Positions 1 to 11,416 are shown, counted from the first letter of the stretch. The stretch is 64,000 nucleotides of DNA from Gnetum montanum (GCA_015680685.1 MNCI01030336.1:354094-418093), one strand, 5' to 3'. The notes: generated from the sequence alone by a model not told the origin. A program made the numbers and translations.

Positions 1-428
1 AACTGATTCCTTGACTAGCCGTACACATCCTTAGATGCTCGTAATCAAGTTGTACTCGTACCGCATTCTAGGAAAGCAATAAATAACAATAAATAAAATC
101 CTATCCATGCACTGCAAGGTTTATCCAATCAAGTTCGTCTTTATTGCTGTACACAACTTGTGTTTAGGTACAATGTTGCTCAAATAAAGAGCCGTTCACT
201 CTAGGACTCCTACTGCAGGCACATGGGAAATTAATCTAACTCTGGAGTGATCAAATTGCTAGAGCTTCGCTACTTCTAGCCATGATGGGAAATGAGGGGA
301 GTGCCGCCTCTTATTTATAGATTTGGCGACGGACCGCGATATCGTGTATGCGATATTGTAGGGGACGACGCGATATCGTAGCGGCTGCGATATCACGTAC
401 GTGATATTGTGCATATCGCGTCTCATCA
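1..428 (-). mobile_element. Family A LTR, partial (A0), cut by window start
   Basis: This matches the U3/R part of the A1, A2 and A3 LTRs. On the minus strand it begins TGATGAGACG at 428 and runs off the window at 1; roughly 530 bp is missing. It carries six GCGATATCGC-type units between 336 and 420, the last one fused and degenerate, and a minus-strand TATA box at about 311-320. At 429 the sequence switches abruptly to family B 3' sequence that matches the block near 26317, so this LTR is inserted in element B1. The other flank is outside the window, so neither a target duplication nor solo-LTR status can be tested. Confidence 0.85.
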
Positions 429-859
429 GGAACCATACCATGAAAAGACTTATTCAACTTTCTATTATTGGTTGACATGAAACAGTAAGAAATCCATGAA
501 AACACTTATGCACCCAAGTAAGTAGAAGAGTACAAAAAGTATTGAGTCCCCTTGTAATCACATCCTATGAAAACCTTTGAATCATTCCTAATTCTAGAAA
601 CCACCAAGGTCACAAGTTGATTAAAGGTTTATTTAGTGAAAGGGACCTCATATTCCCAAAATAAGGAAAATCCTAAATTTTTGTGGATGGTGGATGTCGT
701 GAACTCACTGCCTGTTCCATGAAAAAAAAACCATGTCTTAGCCATTAGTACAAAAATTCAAAAATATAAACTAGACATTAGCAAACAAAAACATTAAGCA
801 TAAACCACCATTAGTAACAACTACAACACCACTGTGTCCTCGTGGCACAAACCATGTTT

Positions 860-1062
860 ATTAATAGAAAATAGAAAATCACACAAACATAAAGTAAAAT
901 ATATAAAAAAGTGTAAAATATTCAAGAAAAATTTAAATGTACTAATAATGGTGTAAAACAAAAAATTATGTAAAATAGGAAAAGGTTTTAAAATAAAAAA
1001 GGTGTAAAAGAAAAAATTTGTGAAAACAAAAATGTGTAAAACAAAAAATAGAAAAATTGAGG
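860..1062 (-). repeat. AT-rich minisatellite downstream of integrase (B1)
   Basis: These are degenerate repeats of a TGTAAAACAAAAA-like unit on the plus strand, T-rich in the element's sense orientation. The same kind of block follows integrase in B2 and B4 and follows protease in all three A elements, so it is an inherited part of the element and not a random microsatellite. Translations of it give artificial F/L/H/Y-rich peptides and are not proteins. Confidence 0.75.
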
Positions 1063-1239
1063 AGCCACGTATATGATTAGTATGGATGGCCATCTACCCC
1101 ATGACTAAGTTGGAAGGAGAAGATCTGAAAAATTGAGTGAGGTTGTCCATTTGTTAAGGTCTTTGTTGCACTGGCTTATTTGGGCTGATGGAAAGGCTTC
1201 ACCTTTTGGATGTTGACCAGCTGTTTCTTATTTGGGCTT

Positions 1240-2110
1240 TTAGGTTTGTATATGATCATGGCCCTAGAAGAAAAGGTTTCATCGATTATATAAGGCCCCT
1301 CCCATAATGTTTGGAATTTGGTTTTCTGAGGAACATGTGTGGGGTTCTAGTAGAGGACCTTATCTCCAGGTTGAAATTTGATCCTTCTGATTCTTAGGTC
1401 ATGTTGTTAAAAGTGTATGAAGCTCGGATTGGATAGGTAAAGTCGGTGATTTTTCATACATTAGCTCATAGGGAGAGTAGCCTATAGGGAGTTTCCATGT
1501 TAAGTGGTAGGCCCAAAGGGCATTGCTTAATTTTGTACTCTAGTCTCTCCTATATTTGCTAATAGTTCTCATTAGGATTTTCATAATCTCCCTATTGGTA
1601 ACTTCTGCTTGACCATTGACTTAGGGGTGGTAGAGTGTTGTTAATTTATGTTCAACCCCTAAGCATTGCATAAGCTTGCAAAAAGTAGGACCTATAAAAT
1701 GAGTTTCATTATAAAAAATTAGTGCATGTGGCACCCCAAGCTTGTTCACAACATTTGTTTGTACAAATCGTGTAGTAGTGCATGATGTATAGTCGATCAC
1801 AACTACTGCTTGTACCCATTTTGTGTAGTAATCAATGATGATGATTATATATGCCTTTCTATTTGACATGGGTGTGATTAGATCCATGAAGTTGATGCCC
1901 CATATGTCGAAGGGTTCTAATGTTTGAATCCATTGTTGAGGATCCTCCATTTATGCCATTATCCCACTATCTCATTGATAGCATTTACAAGAGTAGACAA
2001 ATTAGTGGACGTACCTGAAGATGGTGGGCCAATAGTATCTTACCATCAGAATTTTTATGGTCGTGTGTTATCCTGCATAGTGGCCTTCGTAAGGGCCTTC
2101 GTGAGCATCT
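1240..2110 (-). pseudogene. Integrase domain of B1, broken
   Basis: The integrase inserts element cDNA into the host genome. The HHCC finger begins with H-E-G-P-x-x-G-H near 2090. The catalytic core is readable from about 1950 to 1621. Two of the three catalytic acidic residues are lost: the first Asp reads Asn in GINFMDL, and the second reads Tyr in FYNETHF, where B4 has SDNGTHF. Near 1410 about 120 bp present in B2 and B4 is missing after the TLPIQSEL block, and the GPY/F-like tail resumes out of frame. This copy cannot encode an active integrase. Confidence 0.8.
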
Positions 2111-2389
2111 TGAAGAGCACATAATTGATCAACATTAGCTACACACCAATGAATCAGGCGATTGGCACATACTTTGTAAAGGTGTCTATTGATTTTCATG
2201 AAGCATTTGACTTGATGAAGAAATTGTTGTTTCTTCCTATAGTCCAGATCTTGTGGCATCTCTTGAGTGAGAAGATAAGTGAGGATAACATCATACCATT
2301 TTGGTTTTATGGGTATTTGTTTATTAATTGCACTAGTAAAGAGGAGTTCATATGAGAATTGATCAGACAATGTGCTCTCTTCCTCTTTG

Positions 2390-2860
2390 TAATCCTATCA
2401 TAATTGAGACAAGTGATCAAAAACCACATTCTTAGTCTTGTGTCAATCTACCATTGTATGATTAAATTCCTATAAGATCACTAGCCACCACATGACATGA
2501 GGGCTTATCGTTGGCTTATTCATGAGGAAGCAAATGGCATTGTGGTTAGTATGCACAAACATTTTATATCCAAGCACATAGTGCGTAAACTTCTCTAGAG
2601 CATACACCACTGCCATTAGTTCTTTCTTTGTTGTGGTGTAATTCAACTATGCACCCATAATGCTTCAACTTGTGCAATGGATGTAACATGGATGTTTCTT
2701 GTCATTCAATTGTGTAAGCATGGCTTCCAAGGCATAATTTGATGCATTTGTCATGATATGTAATGGTTTAGACCAGTTAGGTGCTTGTAGAATTGGAGTA
2801 TTTACGAGCTTCTGCTTAAGGCTCTGAAATGCTTTTGCACATTTCTTGGTCTAGATGAAT
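2390..2860 (-). pseudogene. RNase H domain of B1, broken
   Basis: The segment matches B2 and B4 around YTTTEKEL, the alpha-helix of the gypsy RNase H that contains the catalytic Glu, and the downstream EFDLTM and D-H-L-S-R type blocks. Stops and frameshifts interrupt it. It lies between the RT connection region and the integrase linker, as expected for Ty3/gypsy pol. Confidence 0.65.
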
Positions 2861-2879
2861 GGAGCATCTTTCTTTGTTA

Positions 2880-3700
2880 GCTTGACCAATGATTTAATGA
2901 TCTTAGAAAAAATTCTATGAATTTTCAATAGTAGCTAGTGTATCCAAGGAATGACTGAACATGTTTAACGATTTATAGTTGGTGAGTTATTCCTTCAATG
3001 ATCCTTATCAATTTATGGTCTACCTCAATCCCTACCTAAGAAGTTCTATACCCCAGTACAATGCCCTCCTGGATCATCATATGGCTCTTTTGCCAATTGA
3101 GCTAAAGATTCATCTCCACACACCTTTTAAGCACTCGCTCAAGGTGGTTTAAGGCTTGCTCAAATGTAGCATCATAGATGGAGAAGTCATCCATGAAGAC
3201 TTCCACCTCGTAACTATTTTGTTCCTGAAAAATGCTTAGGACCAAGCATTGGAATCTTGCAGGAGCATTGCATAGATCAAAAGGCATCTTTCGATATGCA
3301 AAAGTACCCTAAGAACTCATGAATGTTCTTTGTGCTTGATCCTTTAGCACGATCTAGACTTGGTTATAGCCACTATAACCATCTAGAAAACTATAATAGT
3401 AATGCCTAGGTATAGTGTCTAACACTTGATCCACAAATGAGAATGAAAAGTGATCTTTGAATGTTGCCATATTCAATAGCCAAAAGTAGATGTAGATCCA
3501 TCACTTGCCACCTTTCTTTAGCACAATCATGAGTGGACTAACCCACTCACTATCCACAATGGAATAGATAAACCCCACATTAAGGAGTTGTTTGATTTCC
3601 TATTTGATGATCTACTTTAATTTGGTGTTCAACCGTTGCTGTGGCTACCTCTTTGACTTCATGGTTGGATCAATGTAGATTCAATAGTTTAGGATATGAC
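2880..3700 (-). pseudogene. Reverse transcriptase domain of B1, broken
   Basis: The domain would copy element RNA into DNA. Visible RT blocks, in order, are the SEWVSPL and VLKKGGK region, FLDGYSGYNQ, MPFDLCNAPARFQ and the catalytic FMDDF box (about 3190-3205), followed by the ATFEQALNHL helix. The FMDDF box is intact in the fragment 3287-3102. Stops and frameshifts separate the blocks, including a change from CKDWR-type residues to WWIY in block 2. Upstream is the protease-RT linker (4011-3751) with the L-K-T-L-P block. Confidence 0.8.
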
Positions 3701-4099
3701 CAAGCAAAGGTTGTTGGCCATTTGTTGACCACCTTCAACAACATCTATTTCTATTCAAGAGAAATATTGACATTGATTATTACTAGCTTGCCATTTATCA
3801 AAAATGCATACTCCATACTGGTAGGTAGAGTTTTCAACTCTAAGGGCTCTTGTTTAAAATTTTTAAGGATTTTCAACTCCCCCCAATATGTATTATCATT
3901 TGCATTATTAGAGAGTTGGTGATGAACTTGCTCTAGTTTATCCATGCTTTCAATATAGGCACATGTTAGACTGAGCAGGTTCCATGCAAAGTGTGTTGCT
4001 TTCAAGATCATTTGTCAGCCATTGGGTGCCCTCCTATTTTGTGGTTGTTACATATAGGCACCTTTAAACTTTAGATTTATTTTCACATTGTCTACATGC

Positions 4100-4740
4100 T
4101 TTGATGGATGTGTTTTGACAGACTAGAGTTTTTGCACATAGTTGCATCCAATATCACTATACATGATGCATGGAACTCTCTTCTTCTTGATCTTTCCAGA
4201 TTCATTCTTCTTGGAAATTTTTAAGGAAAGATCTCTAATGTCCATTCGTGCATCAATAGTGCTCAACCATGCCCTTTCCATAATAATTGGGAAGTCTCCC
4301 TTGGAGTTGTCAACCTTGATCACCAGAAAATTAGTAAGATAGGACAACCCACAAACAGTGATTACAATGTTCTTCACAAGTCTGAAGGGAATCATGATTG
4401 ATTGGTCTACCAATTCTAGATAAATCCTGCTCTTCTTGAGGGGTGGCAGGTTCCATGCTTTGTACATGTCATGGAAAATTAGATTGACATTAGAACCTAA
4501 ATTAAGAAGAGCCTTGCATGGCTCATGGTTAGTGATTTGCAAGTAAATGAGAGGACTTTTAGGATCAAATATTTTCTTGGGAAGGTTTCCAACCTTGATC
4601 CAATCAAATACAATGTAGGTTAACATGATAGTGCAAATCTTAGCAAGTGTTTGGTTTGAAAGGCTCTCAAAAGGATTTGATGCAGAGGATAATGAAGAGA
4701 CAATATGGACAACCACATTAGTTTGTGAGAAAATGGTCAT
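4100..4740 (-). pseudogene. Aspartic protease domain of B1, longest clean ORF of this copy
   Basis: A 205-codon uninterrupted frame covers the retropepsin-like domain. The active-site region reads KALLNLGSNVNLI, so the catalytic Asp (DSG in A2) is Asn. The distal I-I-M-E-R-A-W-L block stands where other copies have IIMGRAWL, the usual flap/C-terminal signature of these proteases. The family processes Gag-Pol in the particle. The frame is long only because few mutations hit it; the Asn substitution argues it is not functional. Confidence 0.8.
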
Positions 4741-4759
4741 TTTCAGGACCTAGATTCCA

Positions 4760-7047
4760 AACCATTTGGTTGGAAAGTCGATTGTAAGTTGATAGCCCTA
4801 GTAACATTATGTTGCTATAGTTGTGGTGGATTTTTTCCTTGCATAGATAGATCAGGATGTAATTAGGTGGAGGGTGGAGGAGCATGTGCTAAAGTATGAA
4901 AGGGTGATACGAATATGGGGTTTCCCCTCTAGTAGATGGAAAATAAGTTCTATGATACTCTGGAGGGTAGTAGTGATGCTGAAAAGAAATGTGACTAGAA
5001 GAGTGATGTGGAGACATTGGTTGTTGAACATAGCACCCATATGGATCTGGCAACTTGTAAGGGTATTGTTGCCTTCGTGGTGGCATCCCCCACAACTATG
5101 GGTGTTTCCACTACTGGTATTACTCATATGGTTGTGGTGGAGCTCCACTTGGATAATAAGCTTGTTGTTGCTGGTGGAACTACCTTGGATTACCTTAAGG
5201 ATAAGGTAATCTTTTGGGTGCTTGCCTTCTTACCAATCTAGGATTTAGTGCGTACACCCTAGACTCTTGCAAGTGTGACATGACAAGGCTTTAGGATGTT
5301 CATATTGGTAGATGTCACACCCACCATCATCATTTGATTCTATCTCCACAACTTCTTATACTAAATAAGGTTTTCTCTTATCCCTTTGGTAGGTATATTC
5401 AGCTTCTTTCTACCTTTTGTGGTTATGGCTACTACTTTGCTCTCTTAATTCTTCAGTGATTGTTACAGTAGTTTGGAATTTTTCATTCAACGAATCTCAC
5501 ATTTTATCTACCTTGGTCAAAATTTCAAACATAGATTTTTGGATAGATAAGGTCTTTCTATTCACCACCTCATCAAGTGGTGACTCCTCCTAATTGTTGC
5601 AAAATCGAACCTCCCTTTTTCTAATAGAAGGATCCTTATTTTATTCCTTAGCAATTTTCAATTTCCTTAGCTCTTCTTCTTCTTTTGCTACGTGCTCTAT
5701 CAACCTTTGGATTTGATGGGCTCTAAGTTTTAATAGTTTTCCTTGGGCATAAACCCAAAGAGTTCTTCTCCTTTCTAATCTAAGTCCATCGATGATGTGG
5801 TGTAGTTGTTCCCATTGAGAATAACCATGGCTAGGGCATCAATGTATGAGAGAATAGTATCTGCTAATGGTGGCATCTAAGGGCTTATGTGTTCCTTGCT
5901 TCCATCCTTGGATCTACCTTTTCAGATTAGACACTTGGGAGTAAATTTGATATTTATCATTAAACAACTCTAGCATTGTACTTCACCTATGGATAGATTC
6001 TGATTCCAAGTACCAATACCAGCTTTTTGCTTCCTTGATGAGTGTCCTAGGAATATTTTTAATTTCTACCAATCATTTTCAATATTTTGTAAGGTAGAGG
6101 CATTGTGAAATTCTTGAAGATTTGTTTGTGGATCAAAGTTATATCTTCCCTCAAATCTGGGGATATTATTCATGTCAAGTTGCTTAATCCGACTATCTTT
6201 CACATGCTTGGTTGGAATTTTCACTACCTTTGAAATATTCACCATACTCTGAGTTGCCAGCAAAATCTCATCATCATCATTATTTCGATGATGCCTATGA
6301 TGTCCTCTGCTACCCCTTCATTCATGGTGGGCCTGGAGATCATTAGTGTCTTGTTGTTCACCTTCATCATGGTTATCCTTTCAGCTGCATTTGTTAGAAC
6401 TAGAAGAGGAGGAAGAAGATGTAGATAAAGAGGATGAAGAAGGAGGAGGATGACCACCACCATGGTGTATGCCACCTCCTCTACACTTGTCATGGCCATG
6501 TTCATTAGCTTTCTTGTCATCCTAATGCTTTCCCAAGCCCTTGCTTGGACTCCCACTTTTTCCTAAACCCAGATTGTTGATAGTGAACTATAGCTTTAAG
6601 TTTAAGTCCCCATCACCAATATCAAGGAGGGGAGAATCTTCATGTTGTGAATCCCTAGAGGGAGGATCCTCATTGTCATTTTGGTTTAGTAGGAACAAGG
6701 GATTCACAAGCCGTTTCCCCTTCATAACCTCATGATGCTTCTCCTGGTGTCAATCTCTCATGCATTGTGTTTCAGTGAGATGGTAGTCTTGGTAGACATA
6801 GTCATGCACAACATACTTTTCTTAAAGATCTTGGATGTCCAACCTCCTAAGAGTTGGAGTAGCATCCCAGGCATAGATCGATTGGGAGGCATTATGATGT
6901 TGCCCTCCATGTCTTGCCACCGTAGTTGTTCATTCTGGTGTAGGATGAAGATGAAGTTAGGCACATACTCATTTGGATGAGTATATACCACCTTGCATTC
7001 TTAAGGCACTAGTGGTTCAGTATCATAACGCTTGTGAGAAGAAGAAA
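4760..7047 (-). pseudogene. Gag polyprotein region of B1, broken
   Basis: Gag forms the virus-like particle. The N-terminal conserved block (HPNEYVPNF, LHQNEQLRW, MEGNI) is at 6991-6880. The retrotransposon-gag core starts near 6230 (DMNNIPRFEG) and its remainder is scattered over frames to about 5700. A degenerate zinc knuckle (C-D-I-Y-Q-Y-E-H-P-K) lies near 5330, followed by a Pro/Gln/Tyr-rich tail to about 4850. The start codon seen as ATG-TCT-TCT in other copies is altered here. Low-complexity Asp/His-rich linkers occupy about 6550-6270. Confidence 0.8.
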
Positions 7048-7178
7048 TTTTGTAATAAAAATAAGTTATCAATGTTTTTAAATTATTATATTTATTTTTT
7101 AAAATGGACCTTAGGGTTTGTCCAACTATGTAAATGATTTTCATTATACTTAGGTAGTGCACATTTCAAACAAAAAGA

Positions 7179-7198
7179 GTCCTCAGCAATGGTGCCAA
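7179..7198 (-). promoter_or_regulatory. Primer binding site of B1
   Basis: Directly inside the 5' LTR the minus strand reads TTGGCACCATTGCTGAGGAC. The type TGGCRCCGTTGCCGGGGA is the usual Asp-tRNA primer site of Athila elements; here it carries a few substitutions. Confidence 0.75.
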
Positions 7199-8144
7199 TG
7201 ATGAGTAGTGAGTACCCCTACGCTCAACCATATGAATCACTAAGTGTTCACACATGATCTAGTCAAATTTCATGGATTCTATGTCTTCTGGTACACTAGT
7301 CTCTAGGAAGTGAACTTGCCTTAACAGTCATTCATTGTCTTCCCAATTACTCTTGTAACATGCAAAGGTATGGTTAAGTGTAATCGAGGCATATGATTTT
7401 TATTATTTTTATGTTTTATGTTTTGGATGCTTAAAATAAAGGATGGAAGGAATGAAGTAATCCAATTGCTAATTTAATCTAACTAACTACACCTAACTAA
7501 TCCTAACATAAACATCCAATCCCACTTGTTGTACACATCTTAAAAATGTATAATGCTACAGGGTTACCAAATGTTAAGTGTTACTGGGATTACCAAGCGT
7601 CATGCACATGCTTGAAGTGGTCGTACNCCAAATGTTAAGTGTTACTGGGATTACCAAGCGTCATGCACATGCTTGAAGTGGTCGTACTTATGTTCTTACT
7701 TAATTACTACGTAATCTAGCTTAATTTAGCCTAATTAAGTATTTAATCACTTAAAGCATTAAAGGAAATTGCATAAAAAATTAAATGCATAAATAAATAA
7801 TTAATCTATTCCCAAGTGCTGCATAGTTCATCTTTATTGCCATTCACATTGCTGTGCTCAGGTACATTAGCGCTCGAATAAAGATTCGTACACTTTTTAA
7901 CTCCTATTGTGGGCACTTAGAAAAATATTCTAACTTCCAAATGACAAAAATGCAAGAGCCCTACTACAACTATGACAAGACTTGGCATAAACACAGTGGG
8001 TGAGTGTGTATTTATAGAGCTTATTGTGGAGTTGCATCGACAAGGTCTTGTAAATGCAGTAAGCACTATGTCGATGTGGCCTTGTCGATGGGGCAACACC
8101 GCATAGATGGAGGCTTATTGATGCGACTCTTTGACACTTCATCA
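7199..8144 (-). mobile_element. 5' LTR of B1 (946 bp)
   Basis: The LTR begins TGATGAAG on the minus strand at 8144 and ends CTCATCA at 7199, giving the TG..CA ends of LTR elements. U3 carries repeated ATCGATG-like modules near the start and a T-A-T-A-A-A-T-A box just after them. The length is inflated by about 61 bp through the N-flanked duplication at 7567-7687. The five bases outside the LTR are GAGAT, but the partner flank is not in the window. Confidence 0.85.
7567..7687. other. Perfect 60-bp direct duplication around a single N
   Basis: Bases 7567-7626 and 7628-7687 are identical, and 7627 is N. A perfect copy this long in an otherwise diverged LTR, joined by one N, looks like an unmerged contig overlap and not biology. 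Confidence 0.9.
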
Positions 8145-8202
8145 GAGATCAACAGAATATCATGTTGGTAGGGGGAAGGTATGTGTAGGGGGATGGGTGT
8201 TG

Positions 8203-8290
8203 AAACCCCAAAAGAATTGTAATATAGTTCAATTAGAACTTTCTAGCTTAGCATTACCTATTAGAATTGAATCCATGGCTCGGAGTTTTC
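8203..8290. repeat. Dispersed repeat copy 1 (TGTTGGAACC type)
   Basis: This stretch resembles 8929-9015 and partly 9626-9675, sharing a T-G-T-T-G-R-A-A-C-C start and an A-A-T-T-G-T-A-A-T-A-T-A-G block. No coding content is visible. It could be remains of an old element end. Confidence 0.5.
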
Positions 8291-8410
8291 AAATCAAGAG
8301 TCCTACCACATAGTTAACACCTCATTGCTAGGTTATAGTTGCATCTAAATAATGGGTTTTCATCAAAAGATCCTCTTGGCTACCCACAACTTTAGTTGAG
8401 AAGAAATCAT

Positions 8411-8540
8411 AATCATCATCATTAGTCTAAACTTGTGCCAACAAAACAGGGTTAGCTACATGAGTTTTTTTTCATCATTTACCTGTATGAAGAGCTAAAT
8501 ATTTGTTTATTTGTAGTTTCTTCAATTGAGAAAAGAAATA
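8411..8540 (-). mobile_element. RTE-type LINE 3' end fragment
   Basis: The plus strand shows a TCATCATCATTA tract followed by CTTGTGCCAACAAAACAGGG and GGTTAGCTACATGA. This is the reverse complement of the typical plant RTE LINE 3' end (short ATG/TTG tail, then the CCAAC..GGGTCGGCTACATG block). The same arrangement recurs at 41345-41460. Only the end is present, so it is a truncated insertion. Confidence 0.65.
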
Positions 8541-8928
8541 ATGATTATGATTTTATATGACTATTTTGAGTAAACTTTCATTTTAATTCAATTAGTTTAA
8601 TGGTAGGATGTTTATTCTTGATGATAGCAAGTTAAATGTTCAATTCTAAACTTGTGATTTTAGCAAACATTGGAAGAAAATTTTCCAAGATAAGCCATGC
8701 TAAAGATGAAGCTATTAAGTTATGGTAATAGTTGTACTTTTTGCTACTTATTTTACTATAAGAAACTTGATAATAAACATAAATTTTCTATTTATATAGC
8801 ATTTTAGTTTCATTAATATAGCATAATGAATTTTATTTTAGACAAACCCAAATAGGGTATATATTATGCAAATTTTACTTTAATTAAGAGTATATAAAAA
8901 TAGTTTCCAAAAGTAATACTTGACATGT
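8541..8928. other. AT-rich sequence with nothing recognised
   Basis: I see no long ORF, RNA gene or element end here. It lies between the RTE fragment and dispersed repeat copy 2. Confidence 0.5.
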
Positions 8929-9015
8929 GTTGGAACCCTGAAATAATTGTAATATAGGTACACTTTAAGATACATAAACCAATTAGAGCTTTATAACTTA
9001 TTATTACCCATCAAA
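8929..9015. repeat. Dispersed repeat copy 2 (TGTTGGAACC type)
   Basis: This copy shares about 50 bp with the one at 9626 (through GGTACACTTTAAGATACATA) and a longer stretch with the one at 8203 (through TTACCCATCAAAATTAAT). It is non-coding. Confidence 0.55.
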
Positions 9016-9625
9016 ATTAATACTCAAGGAATTTTGGGGGTATCCAAAGACTAATTATACGTACATCCTAAAACATATAGCCAACATGATACTATAAAAG
9101 AAGTATAAAGTAATATAACAATGCCTCAAATGTAACTCAAACTAGCAACCTCTGCTTAATAAAATAATGAACCACCTATAAATAGCAATACTTAAGGAAT
9201 TTAAAATTTTTTTTGTATCATATATCTAAACTAATAATAAATGTATCTAATTATAATGGTTAAGACTTAAACCATACCATTGTCAAAATTCCTTTTATAA
9301 AATTTTTATTATAATTGATGTTGCTTATTAGAAATATTATGGCTTAGAACCACCATTGTGAATCAATTCTTAAACATTTTTTAAATATTATCAATTTTTA
9401 TAGCATTGGGTTTAACTAGTTTTGAATCTTTTCGAGATTCATCATTAATAGTATGAAATAAAATTAATGGAAGAGGTCCTAATAGATATGTAACTTCCAG
9501 TAGTTGGTCATACCAACAACAACAACAACATGTAATATAAGGAGGCCTATATTTGTGTGAGTTATTCTTAAAAGTTTGAGATGAATGTGTAGCAAATAAA
9601 TTTGAATATAAAGATACTTGAGAGT
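9016..9625. other. AT-rich sequence with a CAA tract
   Basis: No ORF of note is visible. A (CAA)n tract lies at about 9510-9530 next to GTAGTTGGTCATACC, which may be another RTE LINE tail, but too little remains to say. Confidence 0.4.
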
Positions 9626-9675
9626 GTGTTGGAACCTCAAAATAATTTTAATATAGGTACACTTTAATATACATA
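9626..9675. repeat. Dispersed repeat copy 3 (TGTTGGAACC type)
   Basis: About 50 bp matches copy 2 and then diverges after the ATACATA block. The three copies lie about 700 bp apart in the same orientation. Confidence 0.5.
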
Positions 9676-9679
9676 GTTA

Positions 9680-9971
9680 ACTCTTATCTAGACCTCTCAC
9701 CCAAACCTCTCAAGCATCTTTCTTGTTGATTTTTGTACTTACAGTAATACAAATGCACATAACATAGTGGAATAAAATAGCAACAATGCATAATGATATG
9801 CTGCAAAGAATCTCCTTGTTCATATTATTCAAACTACATGAAGTAGAGTATAAACAAGAAGCGACTAAGGGATGCTTGGAGTAGGCATGCTTTCAAGTGA
9901 GCAAAGTGTTTTAACTTGAGATCTCTCTGAACCTTGATGTCTCTTAGTGTTGTAGATGGACTTTTATATAG
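9680..9971 (-). promoter_or_regulatory. Candidate caulimovirid intergenic promoter and leader
   Basis: On the minus strand, about 0.5 kb after the pararetroviral post-RNase H ORF, CTATATAAAAG (9971-9961) is followed by a non-coding, short-ORF-rich leader-like stretch. Caulimovirids place their single pregenomic promoter in the intergenic region after the last ORF, so position and TATA box fit. I did not find the Met-tRNA primer site (TGGTATCAGAGC type) downstream, so assignment to the virus is an inference. Confidence 0.4.
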
Positions 9972-10483
9972 GAGAGGGGATGACCTCTCGACCACACAAA
10001 GTGCCTTCCAACTCACATTGCACTACTAAATAGTGGAAGACAATATTATGCAATTCTAGATAAGCTTGAATCTTGCTTTACAAGATAGACTCACATGATA
10101 TTACTGTACATATGATTATTACACTCCTTTTTACTATACATAATGTCACATTATGATTTTCAATTGTATATGGCCCTAAATAAAGATCCATTATCAATCT
10201 CATCATCAAAGCTCCAGTATGGTGTAGGAGGATGACAATGATGAATGAGTCAGGACGATAATGATGAATGACTCTTGTGTAGCCACCTTGATTCTTGAAT
10301 TGAGTTATCCTATTGTCTAGAGTATCCAAGCTTAGAGTCCTAGGCTGTATCCTTCTTTCAAGGCAATAGTGTCAGATGTTAGTAGAATTATTGGTATAAT
10401 GTCTTGGTACTACCAAGAATTTTGCCAATATGATTGTTTACTAATACAAGATATAAGATAATATCTTGAGGTGGCATGACTTG

Positions 10484-10967
10484 CTAAATAATGCCATCCT
10501 TTGCCTTCAATGCTTCCATAAAAGAGATAATCATCATGGTGTTCATTCCTTCTTTGATAAAGATAATTTGGGTAATTGGTAGGATAGTGGAGAGGGGTGT
10601 GTCCAAATTTTGACCACCATGTCCAGAAGGCCTCATTTGGTCCATTACTAGATCCCTAAGGATTAAGATCAATAGAGTAGAAATGGTAGGGACTAGGTTG
10701 ATAATATGGCCATAATAGAAAATCATTATTATCAGGCCATTGAAGGGTGAGCAATTCCAAATGAGTTTGCAAAAGTATGAAAAGTCTAGCACCTTGAGTG
10801 AAGGTAACAATCCTAGCATAAATATGTGAACCTATATTTGCATGCTCATGAAACCAATAGAAATTAGAGAAATGATATTCATGTGACTCAAGAACTTGAG
10901 TCATTTCTAGGATAGACATATATTGTTCCCCTGGTGCATAAGCTCGAAGGTGTTTAGAAGATCGCAT
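10484..10967 (-). pseudogene. ORF downstream of caulimovirid RNase H, unrecognised
   Basis: This is a broken reading frame starting about 50 bp after the RNase H stop. Visible pieces include MRSSKHLRAYAPGEQ at the start and a Pro/Tyr-rich middle. The position matches the accessory ORF that follows the polymerase in some endogenous caulimovirids such as florendoviruses, but I recognise no domain. It continues in fragments to about 10078. Confidence 0.4.
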
Positions 10968-11018
10968 TTTTCATCATTTATTAACAATGTTGTACAAGGC
11001 TAACTTAAACATCAGTAA

Positions 11019-11416
11019 TTACATAGAGAGTTGGAATTTTCTAGTCAGAAAATCTGCTAAACTATTTTTCTTACTATCTATGTATTCAAAAGAGAAATTA
11101 AAATTTGCAAAATATAATGCCCATTGAATTAACCTTGTATGAGCTACCTTATTCAAACTTTTTGAGCTTAAATACTTATCAAAATGCTTTAAATCATTCC
11201 TAATGACAAAATGCGTATGTTGTAAAAACAGCCTAAAGTTTTCTACTCCCTTGACTATGGTAAGAAGTTCTTTATGTGTACTATGATAATTTTGGTATGT
11301 ATCGGTGAACTTACTAGATGCATATCTACAGATCCTAAGAACCTTATCTTTCTCTTCTTTTAATGCCATTTCCCAAAACTCATAAGATGCACCTGTTTCT
11401 AAGATTAGAGTTTTGT
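11019..11416 (-). pseudogene. Endogenous caulimovirid RNase H domain, broken
   Basis: The frame 11369-11019 carries the RNase H blocks H-S-T-H-K-E-L-L, a V-R/I-R-N-D strand and K-N-S-L-A-D-F-L-T-R at the C-terminus. The ADFLTR ending and the RLIQWAL block are typical of Caulimoviridae and not of the gypsy elements here, which end ADHLSR. Stops interrupt the N-terminal half. The domain removes RNA from RNA-DNA hybrids during viral reverse transcription. This is an ancient, inactive genomic copy. Confidence 0.8.

Larger units (their letters stand above)
429..8144 (-). mobile_element. Athila-like Ty3/gypsy element B1 (family B), degenerate, 3' end missing
   Basis: Read on the minus strand the order is 5' LTR (8144-7199), primer site, gag, protease, RT, RNase H, integrase and AT-rich minisatellite, which is the gypsy order with integrase last. 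The primer-site type, the RNase H block around YTTTEKEL and the protease-RT linker favour the Athila side of the plant gypsy tree; this lineage call is an inference from recognised motifs. All ORFs are broken. The third ORF and the 3' LTR lie left of the window, beyond the A0 LTR inserted at 428/429. Confidence 0.85.

Noticed and set aside
7567-7687. Tandem duplication in the B1 LTR as a biological event
   Set aside because: Perfect identity and a single N between copies point to assembly.
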